A stretch of DNA of 64,000 bases. It comes from Stratiolaelaps scimitus. Taxonomy: Eukaryota > Arthropoda > Arachnida > Mesostigmata > Laelapidae. The DNA lies in contig JABWDB010000004.1 in assembly GCA_019614645.1 (NCBI GenBank), forward strand, positions 18,724,001 through 18,788,000, read 5' to 3'. Shown in pieces: positions 22,561-36,545 of the stretch; within the stretch, counting starts at the first letter, position 1; every line of letters begins with the position of its first letter. The position numbers and the translations under genes were made by a program. Under the pieces are notes generated by a model. It was not told where the DNA came from. It searched no databases and saw only the letters and a list, made by a program, of their open reading frames with translations.

Positions 22561-23010
22561 ATGATCGGGGGTGGTCGGATCGGTCTGAGGAAAAAGCCCC
22601 ACCAGCAATCGGCCTGGCTGCAGCTGCTGCTCGCCGCCGGTTTGTTCCGGTGGCGGTTACCGGATTCGTCGATATCGCCGACGCCATGGGCCAATTATCC
22701 CGAGGGTTTGCATCGCAGTCACTCGCTGCGTGGGGGTATTGGCGCCCTACAGCTGACTGGGGCCCCGCTGACGCCGTCGTTACATCCGAAGGGTCTACTA
22801 TGGCACGATGACGAGAACCATCACGACCACCATCATTTGCTGGTCAATGACGATTTCGAACGACTCTCGTACCTTTACCGGAGAGCGCACAGTCATCTGA
22901 TAGCGTACCTTGCCGAGGACGGCTTGCAGCAGGATAGACCAAGTGGAGCCAGTGCAACTGGACCTACCGCGATTGATGATCCCCAGCAGGCTGACTCACT
23001 CACCCGGGAA
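22561..23010 (+). CDS. cnc: cnc first coding exon, NRF1/CncC-like N-terminus
   Basis: Encodes residues 1-150 of the long cap'n'collar isoform. The ATG at 22561 has A at -3 (CAAGATG). Residues 9-31 contain a basic patch (LRKK) followed by WLQLLLAAGLF, a short hydrophobic segment. This resembles the N-terminal homology box 1 by which NRF1 and SKN-1A are anchored in the ER membrane. A His/Asp-rich stretch (DDENHHDHHH) lies near residues 81-90. The exon ends ...DSLTRE followed by a consensus donor GTAAGT at 23011, in phase 0. Joined to the exon at 37010 it reads LTRE-DADLIEILWKQD, which parallels LTKEDIDLIDILWRQD of vertebrate NRF1 across the junction. That is strong support for both the splice and the identity. 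The protein is a stress-response transcription factor. Confidence 0.82.
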
Positions 23011-26000
23011 GTAAGTAGCTGACAGGCAGAAATCTGTAGAGAGAGAGGGACACGGGGTGGTTACCTCGATCGCTATTGTATAGCATTATTGTATATATCG
23101 TTGTCGAACAAAAACATCGCGAACTAGCCTATTCGTATGGGCACGATGTGGTTACCACAAAGCCTCTGTCAATACGATAATAGTCATTTAATTGTAACGA
23201 ATAATTCCATCAGTGCAAACTTACACCTGGATCTGTAATTAACACACAGAAACAATTAATGTCAGCAACAGGAGCACCCAGCAGAAATCGTAAGGCTCAT
23301 ATCGTCAAATAACAACTTTGCAACGCTATTGCATTATGGGGACAGTTAGATTTTTCGTGTGAGCACACTTCCTTAAGCTGATACGAAACAACAACAACAA
23401 CAACAACAGCAGGGCATCGCAACATAGCAACAATACAAATGATTATCTGTCTCTTCGATTCCACCGCGCTTACCATAACAATAGCTACACCTCTCCAGCT
23501 ATTTGTGTAGCTTCTATGTATATCTATTTAATATCTACTGCGAATGTCCCTGCCTTAGTCTATGAGTGGGAGTCAACAGACCGCCCGACCGCGCTAATAC
23601 AATGGATACGATGACGGTAACAGCAATGATGGTCAACCAATCCCCATCATCGTTTTACGCTGCAGCATGTACCTGTGCTGTTGTTATTAGTATTTATAAT
23701 GTTATTATTATTATCATTATTTGCGATTTATTTCTTCTACTGCAGCTGCAATTGGTGCCCTATTTTTGATAGAGATATCTGCCAACTGGTCACCGACTCT
23801 GTCGTTAATCGGTCAGGCCCGGTTGTCAACCAACAGCGGTTGCTTTGTTCCCAACCGCAGCCGCCGCTACCATCGTTGCTACGTTGCTGATCGCCACAGC
23901 GACAGCAGCGACTCGAGCAACAGCTGAGAATTCTGTTGTCGACTCTTCGTCATCGATGGCGCGTTTGGTCAGCTGGCGTCGTTTGCGGAGTGCAACCAAC
24001 ATCATCATCGCCAACAGCAATCGACTCCAATCAGCTCTCGATAACCAGCTCAGCGTATCCTTCAGCTTACACCACCCCCCCCCCCCGCTGCCGCCGTCCG
24101 AGCGTGTTTGAGTGAGAGACACCCTACTCACCACTATCCAATGCATGTGCGCGTACGGGGAAAAAAAACGGCCGAAAAATAAACACGATGGAGAAAATCC
24201 ACGAAGGGAGGGGGGACAAGGATTATCCTGGATTGCTTGTTGATAACTCCTGAGCTCCGTCACGTCGTAACGTCCGTCTTGCATGGTGTTGCATCTCCGA
24301 AAGGAGCATAGCGAATGCTGACAATATTGGGTCTCTATCCATCTCTCACTCTCTCTAGCTGAGTCCCTCCTTCTGTTGACTGATACATTTCATACGATTC
24401 ATATTATTCCATATAGACACATATGTAGATATGCAGCAGACGATAACGAGCTGGCGTTCTGATGGCGTTTATCCATCCGATCACCCGACTTCGACTTCGT
24501 TCACTCGCTGCCCTGGCGACCCCCGTCGTCACCGGCAGCCACCGCGAGCACCGACAACACGACTCGATAAACAGCTGCTGCTGTTGCTACCGCCGTCGTC
24601 AACGGTTCGATGATCCTGTCGAGCCATCCGTTGTTGCTGCTGCTGCCGCCAGCGACGCTAGAAGCGATCCCGACATTTCCTTGGTTCCTTGGTTTACTTT
24701 TGTGCTGCTGCTACTCCTGCTCGCTGACTGTCGGATACCACAGGTTGCATCCCCTTGAAGCTGCGCCGTGGGGCGGCGGCGGCGGCGGCTTACCAACACT
24801 TATTTCTTTCCTCATTTTCCCTCGTTCGCATCGCCCGCGCGTCCGCTCGCCCCCGACGACGACGGATCGTCCTGCTTGTCTTCTGCTAATAATATAACCC
24901 CCTGAGCGTCCGATTCTGCGACCGCTGCAGGCGAAGCATGAATCACCACCATCCATCGGGTGTGATGTGCTGTGATGCTATGTGCTTGAGCGTTCATGTT
25001 TGTGTATGGCCCTCTGCCCGAGTCTCTGTGAATGTTACGTTTGCTTTTCTGTTGTATGACACGGTGGCTGGCTGGCTGGCTGCGTTGGGTTTCGCGTCGG
25101 CGTCATCGTCTTCTATGTATATATCTACCTCTTATTCCAGTGGTCTCCGTCGTGCCGATGCTGCTAGTCGCAGTAATGTGGTAAACGACCACATTGCGGG
25201 AAGAAGACGAGCGTGACAGAGATACGTAGATAGGATGCTACGGGGGAGAAATTTTGTTTCGTCTCTGCGAGCGATGGACGTCGTGCTCGCGCCTCTCCCG
25301 TTGAAAATGCTCCTATTGAAGATGACCAAATATATATATATATATATGAATGTATGTATATATATATATATATACATAGCGTTGCCGTTAAACTGGCATA
25401 GCCGCCAACAGGTAGGAACTGCGCTGCGACAGATAGACACCACGGCGCAGTGTTCCCTCCCCTCGAGGCTGTGTGGTGGCTTTTGTGGTTTACGCTATTC
25501 GCCCGCCATAGCAGGACGAATGAATAACGGATTCTTCGTCCTGTTCGCCGTATTTCCAAGAGCCAAAGCGCCGCTCAGACCTATGTCACTCACTACGATC
25601 TGTTGTTTGCCCCGTGGTCGGCTGCAGCTGTGATTGGTTGCGCTGTTGCAACAAGAAACGAAACGCAATGGGGCCGATGAGCCGGTGCCAATTTGCGAAC
25701 AACACATCATCTGCAAATGACGCGTAGGGTGATAACACCACGGGAAGACAAGCGCCACCATTAGCCTAAGGTGTCGTTGTATCGGTCCCGGCAGACACAA
25801 TAGGTAGAGTATTGAGCTGCCACAGAGAGTCAGGATCTTTAGAGCAAACGCTATGCAAACGTGTGTGTATTTGTGACGAAGAAGGAGACGTCGAAAAGCT
25901 ACTTATACAATTACCAACTTGACGCCACATAAGCAGGACAAAATATGCTGGAGAAAACCCAGAGCAGTAGAGGAGGACGCCTCGTGACGGATCTCGGGTG

Positions 26001-26767
26001 CCGATGTACCCACGAGTCCACTGGGAGGATACAAGGAGGGTCAGCATATAAAATTTACCTCATATTCACAAACAAACTGTTACGTGAGACATACACAGAC
26101 TCACACATACATACACACTGTCGTCACCACCACCCATTTCTCCGCGTTAGCCGGCCATACGACGTTGTCTACGCCGAAGAAGCTTAGCAGAGCAACAGAC
26201 GGAGAAGATGCGAGCGAACAGCAAGCTCAAAAGAAAGCTGGCGAGGAGGGGGCCATAAGCTTCTCTGGGGATGACATTAATACACGATCGTTGTATGCGT
26301 TTGTTGTTTGCTCGACGCATCGCCTCCAGACGTCATCCTATGTGGAAATTTCGACGGTTGACACTCGCCGACGCCGGGCCGCGTTCTGAGGCGATAGAGC
26401 ACGCCGCAACGAGCGGATAGACGCACTGTTGTCAGGGCAGTGCACGGGTATGTTGCTGCTGCTGCTGCTATGGGGCGTAGTGTTTGCCCGAGTGGCCGCG
26501 AGATCTCCCCGCGTCGCTTAGTTCACATCGAACGTCCATTCATATGAAGTGTGATTGCTGTACAGAGAGACAAGCGGTGGAACGACGAGATCATGCAGAT
26601 CGATCCATCGATCTGCAGACGAAATCAGGACCCCGGGAGCATTTTCTTTCTCCGTCCGGGGCTCAGTAGTGATGACAATTCGCATCAGAACAATAATACA
26701 ATACGAACTTGAACGATTTGTTGACGGAACTGCGGTTTTTTTTACGACGTTCGTGTTATCGACATGT

Positions 26768-26862
26768 TCTCACCGGGTCGCGGGGCTCAAACCTGCGGCC
26801 TCCTGCTCACGCAATACACGACAATTATGTATTATATTATATCACGTGTACCTGGTGGGCTA
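26768..26862 (-). repeat. tRNA-derived SINE fragment E (tentative)
   Basis: On the minus strand GCCGCAGGTTTGAGCCCCGCG resembles a Pol III B-box and the GCCGCAGGTTCGAGTC segment of the copy at 38056. The A-box side is poorly preserved and the CTGTAAAAAG module is absent. Confidence 0.35.
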
Positions 26863-28442
26863 GGGTGGGTGACAAGGTTCAGTTATGTAACGTGATGAGC
26901 TTCACTTTCATTACCATCGATCAGGAGGGCCGTTATTATTATTATTATTGCTATTATTGGCAGAAGCCACGACAGTACGCAAGAAAATCACAACTCAATC
27001 AATGATGAATAGCCCGGACCAATTGGTATACACAGTCAATGGAGAAAAGGTGAATTGTAATCTTGCAAAATCGGCCGCAACTGCTCATTAATCATAATAA
27101 TAGCCCATATTACAATCATTGCGTTTCTGCTCGTATCGCAGAAGAGATGACTCATTGGGGGCGATGCAGCCGTTCAGGCCGAAAGGCAAACTCAGTGTAG
27201 ACTACAGTCATCACTAGTTGTGGGACACGTATTGAAATAGGAAATGTTCTCTGCAGAGAAATCGTATGACGCAATTGGAGGCCGCCTATTTCAGTTGTCT
27301 CGTTCGCTTAGCTAACGTGGCGCTGCTGCAAGTGCAGCTTTTCCACGAGCGATTGATTACAAAGCGCTTTTTCATTCGCCTGAAAATAAAGTCTCGATGA
27401 GCCGTTATATTGTATATTAGTAGTCAGTTATCAGTCAGTAATCAGTCGTAGCAGTTTGCTATCGACCCGTCCAAATCTATAAGAAGTTCGATGTATGGCA
27501 GTGTTCGAAGCCTATTAACTGCTTCGTGTTGGCGGCTGCGGTTCTTATCGCCGACTACGCTATTGTGCGTAGTTTTGCTGTCCACATTTCATGTGCAAAA
27601 TATTCACGGGGTTGAATATTGAAAATGTCCAATGGTTCGATATTCCATCAGTTAACTAAGCCGTCTTCGTTCACGTCGAAAGCGGCGAACTGACTCGGAG
27701 CTGTTAGGTATCCTATTGCTACCCGAACAGGGTACAGCTCGACCGAAAGAGAGCGAGAGAGAGAGAGAGAGAGACCACTAGCCGAGTATACAATTTCACA
27801 ATCTGAGGCGAATTAGAAATAGACATCAAAGAACCTGTTGGCTCTGGGAGGGGGGAGGTGTGTATAGAAAACGAGGCCATTTTGCGCGGCACACGAGCTA
27901 CATTGCTTCTAAGTCTGTAATTATATCGTTATCATAATTTGTTTGTCATCGTTTCCACTTCATTATCACTTATTCCTGTCACAGTACTACTCGATCTGTT
28001 TATGTTATAACAGCGTAAGAGTGGCTAATTTCAAAGGTCTACCTGCGCCAGCACAGCGAATGTCGCCAGATTAGATTGAGCGACCTAGAAATCCTATACG
28101 TATCCATGCCGTGCAGCGTAGCTCTCTTTATTCCCATGTGGCAAAGAGGCAAAAATTTAAGTGATTTGTAAGCAATTTGCCAACAGGTGCTTACTGTGCC
28201 GTGGTGATTTTTTCTAACAATCGACCTATGATGCTTAAAACATCTTAACGTATTATCAAATTTTACTTGCGGCACTATTATTTGTTGTCGTCGTTGGCGT
28301 CCACCATCTGCATCACTATGTTTGCTATACGACCCCGCCAGAACCTGCTCCGACATCCCGTCATGCCGCTCAATTTACTAGCCACGATATGGGTAGCTCA
28401 CACAGACAGATATACCTTATGTGTATGGGTCTCTCTCTTTCG

Positions 28443-28444
<2 letters not shown>

Positions 28445-28478
<34 letters not shown>
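28445..28478. repeat. (TC)n microsatellite
   Basis: Nearly perfect CT dinucleotide tract of about 34 bases within cnc intron 1. Confidence 0.9.
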
Positions 28479-28481
<3 letters not shown>

Positions 28482-30280
28482 CAAGAGCAATCAGCGCACT
28501 GAGTCGTAACCTCGTCTTTGCCCACGTGTTCGAGGGAGGCACTGGCGGGTACCATTCGCTGTGGGCGCTGCGCGTCTATTCTACTGTGTTCCATCCAGCA
28601 TTTTCTCGACTCTTCGATGACGTCAGTCGACGTGAGCGAAATGTCGATGCCGATGGTCGATACTCGCCTCACATTTGGCCGCGCTTGCGCCCCGCCCTCT
28701 CTCTCTCTTTCTCTCCTCTCTCGTCTCGCCCGTTAGTGCTCCCTGTGATTGTATACATATATATATATATATATATCCATCAATCTTTTCGTTTCTATTT
28801 GTCAATCTCCCTCTGTCTGCTCGCTTCACCTTTCCCGTATTTGACATCTTTAGTTTCATTTCTGTTACACGTCACGATGTCTGTCTCTCTGCCTGAACGT
28901 GTACTTGTCTACCATCATCTGCGCTCCCGCCGCACTGACTTTTGCTATTTAGTTTTCTGTCAGCAGGCGGCTAGCTGACAGCTCACGGGCGGTTGACCGA
29001 CCGTCCTCTCACCGTCAATAATCTCGCTCCGTTCCGCTCATCTTTGCGTTCGTTTAGTGTGGTCACCAGTTTTGTTCCCTTTACACTAGACCCTTGCACT
29101 GATATAGCTTTTCTCGCATTTGTACCCAACGCGCCGTGAACCGACTAGCGTTCCCCGAGGAGTCGGCACTTCAGTGGGAGACGAGAAACAAGAGAATCGT
29201 TCCGTTTAGCCACAGCCACAGCAGCAGCAGCAGCAAGAGCAGCGATACAGAGGATCCTCGTTTGAGAGAACATCTCTATTGTCGCTGTTGTCGCACTAAA
29301 GCCAGCGGCTAGCAGGCTCGCCCCAACCAGGTGAACAGAGGGAATCAGTGGTGATCGCCACATGACAAGGACCCAATGCAAGGACGCTCGCAGTGATTAG
29401 GATTAGATGGGAGAGAGTGGGGGGCCTGTTGTTGCTGTTGCCACTCCGCTGTCCGTAGAACATCTACGCGTCCCGTATGTCCACTGAGTTTCATTTGACG
29501 CCGTCCGGTTCTTCGCAGTTCAGCCAATTTTCCTACACCGCAACCCGAGTCGGTGTGCGCCGCTGCAGCTTAGCGGGCCAAGCCAACTGCTCATCGGGGA
29601 CGAATATTCCCTTGCTTCAACAACGAATAGGATTTGCTAGCGCGCTTAGTTGCTATTATTGCATTGTTCTACCATCCCATGGCCAGTTGTGTTCCGCCAT
29701 GCGAGGCCAAAAGGAGAAGGAAGGCTTTCGTGGATCGGCGCCGCCGCCACCGCCGCTGCTGCCGCTGTTTCTGCTTTGACGTGGACGCTGGCAACCAACG
29801 CCGGCTGTTGAACATTTGAGTTAGACCCACTACTGGCTACCCGTTTCCTCTGCCACGTAGACGTCCGTCGTTCATAGACATCATCGTTGCTCTATCTACG
29901 AACAAATGAGTGTCCTATACAACAACAGGGGGAGCGCGTTATGCAGTAATGGAAATTTCGCTGGCGGCAGCGACGATTCTGCCGCCGCCACCACCACCGC
30001 TGCTGCTGTTGGCGGCTCCCGCCGGTGGTCACTCACCGACTCGCCACCGTCAGGATGATTACAGCTGCAGTGGGCTGATGCGTCACCGGTTGAGGCTGTT
30101 CGAGTCGATTTGGCCACAGTAGTACCAGCTGTAGCAGAAGCCGCGTCAGCATCGCTGGCACTTTTGTAGAAGATTTTTCGCTGGCCAAACATTATTTCGC
30201 CTGCCTTGGCACGAAAATAAGCTCGATACTCAGCCGGCCCGACGTTAAGCCAGAAATGGCCGGTTAAGCATTTCACTTGT

Positions 30281-30347
30281 TGATTATTGCTGCTGCTGCT
30301 GCTATCATTTATATATCAGCTGCTGCTGCTGCTGCTCCTGCTGCTGC
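30281..30347. repeat. CTG triplet tracts
   Basis: Two CTG runs (about 30287-30304 and 30320-30347) separated by a short AT segment, in cnc intron 1. Open frames through it are poly-Leu artefacts. Confidence 0.85.
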
Positions 30348-33204
30348 CGCGCTCAGGAGCAGCGACGTCGCAGCTGTTTGCTAGGGAGATCGTGGGAAGA
30401 GGATATATGCACGATATTCTGTGGACCCGCTTGCTACGTAGTCTTGCACGGCATCAGCTGATAGACATTGGTCTTCTTAGATTGAAAAGTGTGTTGTGTT
30501 TTTTTTTTGTGGTGGGGAAAACATCAAAACGAAATGAACTCAACGAACATTGTTTTTATCGATGGTTTTTTTTTTACCTACGGAGTCTTTGCATTGTCTA
30601 CCGCGTTAGTAAAGTCCCTACAATATAATTAGGAGACAAATTAGCGGTTAACGTTGCCGTTAGTCGATGTATTCGTTCGCTTTATGCCAACTGCCAAAAT
30701 TGGCAGTTACACCAAGCCCCCGGCGGCATCAATGTCAGCGTCCTGCCGTACTTCGTTCAAATGTACGATTCGTTCACACTGGCTGTTGGCAATCTACAAG
30801 GGTAGTGTTTATGAAAATGATTTGCTTAGAGTCAAGTCACAACTAGCTAATAGGTAATTTAAATGAGCATCTAGACTGTGACGTTTTATAAGATTTATAC
30901 ATAACCTAGAAGCGTTTTCATATTAGTCGCAATCGCTTAGATAGCCTCGTCAATGGCCAATAGAAATGGACCAGACTTGCCGTGTATAATTATTTGTCGA
31001 ACACGCGCATTTCATCTCGGATGCACAGTCACCTTAATCTGGCGATGATTCCGATCCGATCGAGTCACAGAGCCAACTCGAAGTGTCAACTGTGTGGCTT
31101 TTTTTTGTTGTCATGCCGCCAGCACGAGGGGTCAACGGCATAAGATACCCAACCTTGATCGGACTTGGGTGGGCCGCCCTTGAGAATGGTAGTTCAACCG
31201 GTGGCAAAATAGCCACGCCTATGCCAGCTTGAGATTATCTCGTTAGATGAGGTGCACTCACTGATCAGTAAATGATAATTAAAAAAAAGGGGGCCTGAAA
31301 GCAAAGGTGCTCGCGTACAACGAACTTCGGCATATCAACGAATGTCTACTGGCAAAAAGCCTGAACAGAAAGGGACAGTTTTGGCTGAATAGCTGAGATG
31401 AGGTCGTGTCATCGAGATTACGAAACAATAGGGCAATGCATGCTGAACAAGTTCGCCTCCAAGGCCTCAGTCATAGACCTATGCAAGCGAAATACGGGAC
31501 TGGTAAAACTCGTTAGTCATTCTGTGTGCCGCCAATTCTCAGAACAGAACATTTATCTATACATTATATTTATAGTGCAAGTTCTTGTTGATGCCGAGCT
31601 GCTTGTAGTGGGGGGGGGGTCTTGTATCCTGTCGTCGGTCGCTTGGATAGAAGCCTGCCTACGGTCGAGTTAATAAGTATAATAATATGATAATAAGATT
31701 TCTAGTTCTTTCTCTTTTGGGGCATTTTATTACTTTTTTGGAGCATTTTTCATACGGTAAAAAAAATATACATATATATATGTAATAGTCTCACTAGTAA
31801 GCATTCCATTTGATGCGACGTAATGCAAGTTCTATCGTAATTCTGCTCAGCGCCGATATGGCTATTATTAACAGTATCATGTCTGCGACATCGTCGTTGT
31901 TGTCGTCGAAGTGCGACGCTACTCATTCGCTGATCTACTTGTCGGTCCTCCTCGATGCCATGTCATCAGTTTATTCGCTCGGGCTTTTGTCTCGGACCTT
32001 GGCCGGCGCCTCGTTCGTCGGCCACTGACAGTTCATGACCAAGTTCATGGCCACGCACTGGGTCGCACCATTTCCCCTCCCCCAACATTGCAAGCGTTGC
32101 GCCGCAAGAGGAGAAGGAGGATGAGGGGCGAACCAGCGAGAGACAGAGCCTGTATAGTAGTAATAAGAGTCTCTTGACGGGCTTCTGCTGTCGGCCTTAG
32201 CGGTAGTATAGGATAGTTTAGACGCGACGCAGTCTTCCCCTATGAGCCGGGCTGTCTGGTCGGGTGGCGTGGCCGGTATCCTCCGCTCTCATGCTTGATG
32301 ACGCGCGAGGAGTGATCGCACTTCTCTGCTGAAGTAACAAGGCGGTCGCGCACTAGACGCAGTTGGCCACGGTGAGCTGGCCAAGCTGGTGGCTAATTTG
32401 TTTCGCCATAGCTAATTGTATATATATATATATATTTAATATTAGTGTGGTATTGTTTGACATCTATTACGGATATAAAATCCGTGAGGGATATCAAATA
32501 ATTCCATATAAGTACCATAATAAATATAATTTGGCGAGATCACAATTATTTTTTGATCGATCGGGGTTTCTGGGGAAACAAACTATTATATAATTATTGG
32601 GAATAGCAGCTTCTTTCTTTATTTATCCACTTTCTTGCTAGACTTCACGCTAACCAAAATTTTCACACGGTTTGAATTTATGCAGATCTGTGAATTGCGG
32701 GTCATCTCAATTAACCAACTAAAATCAATCAACTCCGTCTCGTTTCTCCGAGCTGCCAAGCAATTATCATGAATTTGCGTATGGGGACATATTGTACTTG
32801 AATCGCAAAACCAACTAGCTTACATGCTTTATATCTTAGGTCTCAAACTGGGTGGTGGACTTTGCAAAACGACATTTGCCCTTTGAAAAAGGTTGAGAGT
32901 TAAATGGCTCAAGTTAAATGCACTTCTATTTACCAAGTGTATATAACACAGATTGTGTCGTGACCTTCTCTAACTATGCCACTCAATAAAGTAGCTAAAT
33001 AAATGCCGTCAGCCACTGTTGATTTTCGTGACAATGAAGATTCGTACGACAATGAAGAACTTATCTTCTAATTCTGAGAAATTTAGGCCCAAGTCATGTT
33101 GGCCGTACACCGCCTTTGAATTACCAGGATACTATAAATTAAATTATTTTTATTGAAATGTTCCAATGGAATGAATACATATAGCAATCTGAATAGTATA
33201 TTTC

Positions 33205-33312
33205 CGTTGTACAATATATACATACATATACATATATATATATACGTTGTACAACATATACATACATATACATATATATATACGTTGTACAACATATACA
33301 TATATATATATG
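33205..33312. repeat. 38-40-bp minisatellite
   Basis: Units start at 33205, 33245 and 33283. Each begins with CGTTGTACAA and continues with alternating CATACATATA and (AT)n. The last unit is incomplete. Each unit carries the small palindrome GTTGTACAAC or a variant of it. It lies in cnc intron 1, about 0.8 kb before the alternative exon. Confidence 0.9.
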
Positions 33313-34103
33313 TCACTGCTTTCGAAGTCACGCCCATAGCGTAGATGACGTGTGTGTGTTAGCACCAGGGGCAGATGGCTCTTTCTCAAGTATTGATCTT
33401 TCCTTGATCGCATTGCAAACTGGAGCTGTGGATTGCCATTCGGGTTCGTAAATGGCGCCCTTGCAAACCCTACGTAAACCATCGAACTCCATAGGGGCAA
33501 TTGGCGGCACGGAGTCATTCATTCAGTACCCTTTGTAGCCTAGAGGTTTCTTGCGTTCAAGGGACGCTGCCGTTCGTCTGTTTCTTACTAGGCGTTGGAC
33601 GTTACACGTTCAATCGCATTGTTCGGTTCGTTCCTAGCAACGTCGACACGAAATGTGCGCAATTGGCATGCATAGGGGGTGGACATGCCGGTAGCATGTC
33701 ACGTGCAGCTGTATATACGGCAATGCTAACAATGGAGTCAATACACAAGCGTCTATCAGCTCGTCCACCGATGCCCGTGTCCCCGTCTATCTCCTGCCTT
33801 GAGGTGTGGTGGCTGTCACCCGGCGACAAACGGCTTGGGTATGGTGAAGGGCGAGCACTTCACCAGTATCCAAACTACTTGGAACATATATCTCTCCCGG
33901 CCATGTTGAGCAGGGAACATTGACGTTTACAGTCAATGGCTATCTCGATTAGGGCGAATTTTGTTTGAAACACAAGACGCACACACAGACACACTCTCTA
34001 CCAGCTGTCAGGGCCGTATCAGTATCCGATTTGTGAGTGTGCTGGAGAAAACAAAAAAACCCGATTAAGAAGTGCGAGCAAAAAATTGTCAAGAAACACA
34101 ACG

Positions 34104-34247
34104 ATGTCCGGAGTGAAGTGCCTGTCAATGAAGAGGTTATCGGACGCCGCCAGTGAACGTTGGTGGGGATCCGCCCCCGTACGAGGTGAACGTGCCAGCC
34201 CTCTACCGCATAACCCTCCTAAAGAGTTCTTTTCGTTCGATCTTGAG
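34104..34247 (+). CDS. cnc: cnc alternative first exon, NRF2-like soluble N-terminus (candidate)
   Basis: ATG at 34104 with A at -3 opens a 48-codon frame ending ...NPPKEFFSFDLE, followed by a donor GTGCGT at 34248 in phase 0. That is the phase required by the exon at 37010. Splicing would give FDLE-DADLIEILWKQDVDLG. Its layout resembles NRF2, where a short non-hydrophobic leader directly precedes the DLG motif. Unlike the exon at 22561 it has no hydrophobic anchor. A TCAGT initiator-like pentamer at 34019-34023 could mark its transcript start. Support is start context, splice phase, donor and plausible composition. No homologous leader sequence was recognised, so expression evidence would be needed. 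Confidence 0.5.
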
Positions 34248-36241
34248 GTGCGTTCACACCTACTTGCCCCGGGGGGACGAACTACTACTGCGCGAACTAC
34301 TCTAGCGACAGAGACGTGAGATACTACTGTTCGTATCTGACTGTTCTGTTAGCAATGTCAAATAGGTAGGCATCGTCGTTGCCGTCGCCGGCTCGTTGAT
34401 GTGGCGGGCGGGCCGTGTCGCGCTCAACCGCACGTTGTTGTGCCTCCCGCTATAGCGTATCGATAACGATAGCCAACGTAGATAAACACAACGACAGCTC
34501 AAGGACACTGCCTCGCTCGTGCTGAATCTTGCATCAGGTGGCAGCAGGTGCTGATCGAGTTTCGTGTGTGGATCGTACGTGGTTGAATTTATTAGCGTTT
34601 CGTCCTTCGATAAATGAGCTCTACTAAATCAGCCAAATCGGTCATTTGATCGTGGAGGGCATTGGGCTACAGTCTATGTGGCGGTAAACGCAGTCCACGG
34701 CTCGAAGCACCGACGCTAATTGTTCAATAGCGGTTATTGTGCATGTGGGCTATCATTGAGGATATTATGAAGATACTAACTATCCTGATACTAACTTATT
34801 CGTGATCAAACGAATCGTGTGCTACAGCAAATCGTACAATTTACGCGTAGGGTCATTCTGTTTGTCACCAATCTGCAATAGTTGCCAACGGCACCTGCGA
34901 GCCAGCCATCTAGTGTTCTTCATCAGATTTTATATATTCGGTTCGTCTCAAACTGCAGCCGTAATCCGCTTTCGTGCAAGGGGGGGGGACATCGCTTGAT
35001 GCCTTTGGCACGGCACAGCACGAATAGCAAGCACCATGCCAAAGGACACGCTTGAGTATGTTATGACCATTTTGCTGTTTGATGCGTGGGGGAAGTTCTT
35101 GGGCCGTTGACCGGCCAGCCGGCAGAGACGGAGAGAGATCTCGGTGCCGCGTAAAATCTCGTGAACCGACGGGGAAGATTTCGGGTCGTTTGCTCGGTGT
35201 GTTGCCGCCCGTTCTGACTGCCACTGTTCTGGCTGCTGCTGCTGCCGCGGGAGCCGTTGATTTGTTTACGGCAACGGGCGCTCATGACGTTGACCCGTCC
35301 GTCCGGCATCGGCTTCAACGAGCGAGAGTTTACTTTGACGTCAAAGATTTTCCTTGTGGCTCCTCGCACATGTGCGTCCGTGCGTGAGGAGCGTATGAGT
35401 GCTTGCTTGGGTGTGTGTGAGAGAGAGAGAGAAGGACAGTGTTCCTATGGGTTCATGTGTAAAGCTAAAGCTGCTATATATCTAGATCTAAGCAGAAATA
35501 AAACTTTTCAAAGTACTTCAAGTACTAGCCATTTATAGGGCCCGACATTTCACCTTCAGATAGCCCCCTACCACTAGTAGTGATAGCAGTGCCCGCTAAC
35601 GTCAGGGTGCTCGAGGGTCAGTGAAGGTCAGCGGTTGACGCAGACGACAGGCCGGTGCGACCGATTGCCGGTTTAGCTGAGGGGAAACATTGTGTTGGCT
35701 TCCGGCTTGCTTGCATCCCGTATATCCATGGCATACGTGGTGCAGCCGGATTTGGTGAACTTGGCAAAGCTGTGCCGCTATCACTATAACTCTTCATTGG
35801 CGTCACCAAGAGGATGTACTTCCATATCAACGACGCGATCTCAGGCCGTCGTTCGTGGTAAACGAGAAAAAAAGCTCACCCATTGCCGTCTTGATAAGGG
35901 CTGTTGTTTTGACCTTAGTCAATTTAATATGATGGTCAAAATACAATAGGCATACTGACCCGCAACTTTGCAAACTTTTTGTTTTTTAGTAATTAAGCTT
36001 TTGCGGACCTTTCTTGAAAACGGTGCATTTCGTGATCAAGGTGATATAACGCTATTCAGGTAGTGTCACCTTGTTAAAATCGTATCATAGCGCAGACCAC
36101 GAACACCAGTTGACACAGATTGCCATCTGAAATTTTTTTTGGTCAGTCGCTTGTATTTTCCGCGTTTACACGCACCTTATCCTTCACTTTTCCTTCATGC
36201 TTAATTTCTACACAAATAGCTGTATACTCGTTGAAAATATT

Positions 36242-36301
36242 GCGTGATGGCTTGAACGGCTAAGTGTACGGCTGTAAACAGACGGAGGCCGAAGACTAGA
36301 G
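36242..36301 (+). repeat. tRNA-derived SINE fragment C
   Basis: TGGCTTGAACGGCTAAG (36248-36264) is a Pol III A-box almost identical to those of the SINEs at 38095 and 47831. It is followed by GGCTGTAAACAG and GAGGCCG, matching the next module of the family. The B-box and 3' tail have decayed. Same orientation as cnc. Confidence 0.6.
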
Positions 36302-36506
36302 CACTGTCAAGTGACATCAATTTGAATGGAAAACGAGTACTTAAACCAAATACTGAAGATAAACAAATACAAGCGCGCAGATCGTTCATTTTATTGCCAA
36401 CTTGTCGAATTGTACAAGTTGTGAGTAAGTGAAAAAATGACATTTCGACTACATACGCCTTGCAGAGACATCCGTGCTTTCCTAGTGAAGGCATATGTTT
36501 CATGGG

Positions 36507-36508
<2 letters not shown>

Positions 36509-36542
<34 letters not shown>
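36509..36542. repeat. (TA)n microsatellite
   Basis: A near-perfect TA tract of about 33 bases, roughly 470 bases before the Neh2 exon. Confidence 0.9.

Positions 36543-36545
<3 letters not shown>

Noticed and set aside
33205..33312. CRISPR-like array
   Set aside because: The repeats are contiguous minisatellite units without unique spacers, in a eukaryotic intron.
35082..35387. ATG frame with a hydrophobic Ala-rich stretch, considered as another cnc first exon
   Set aside because: The only good donor is in phase 1 and does not fit the phase-0 acceptor at 37010; the hydrophobic part is a CTG-tract product.
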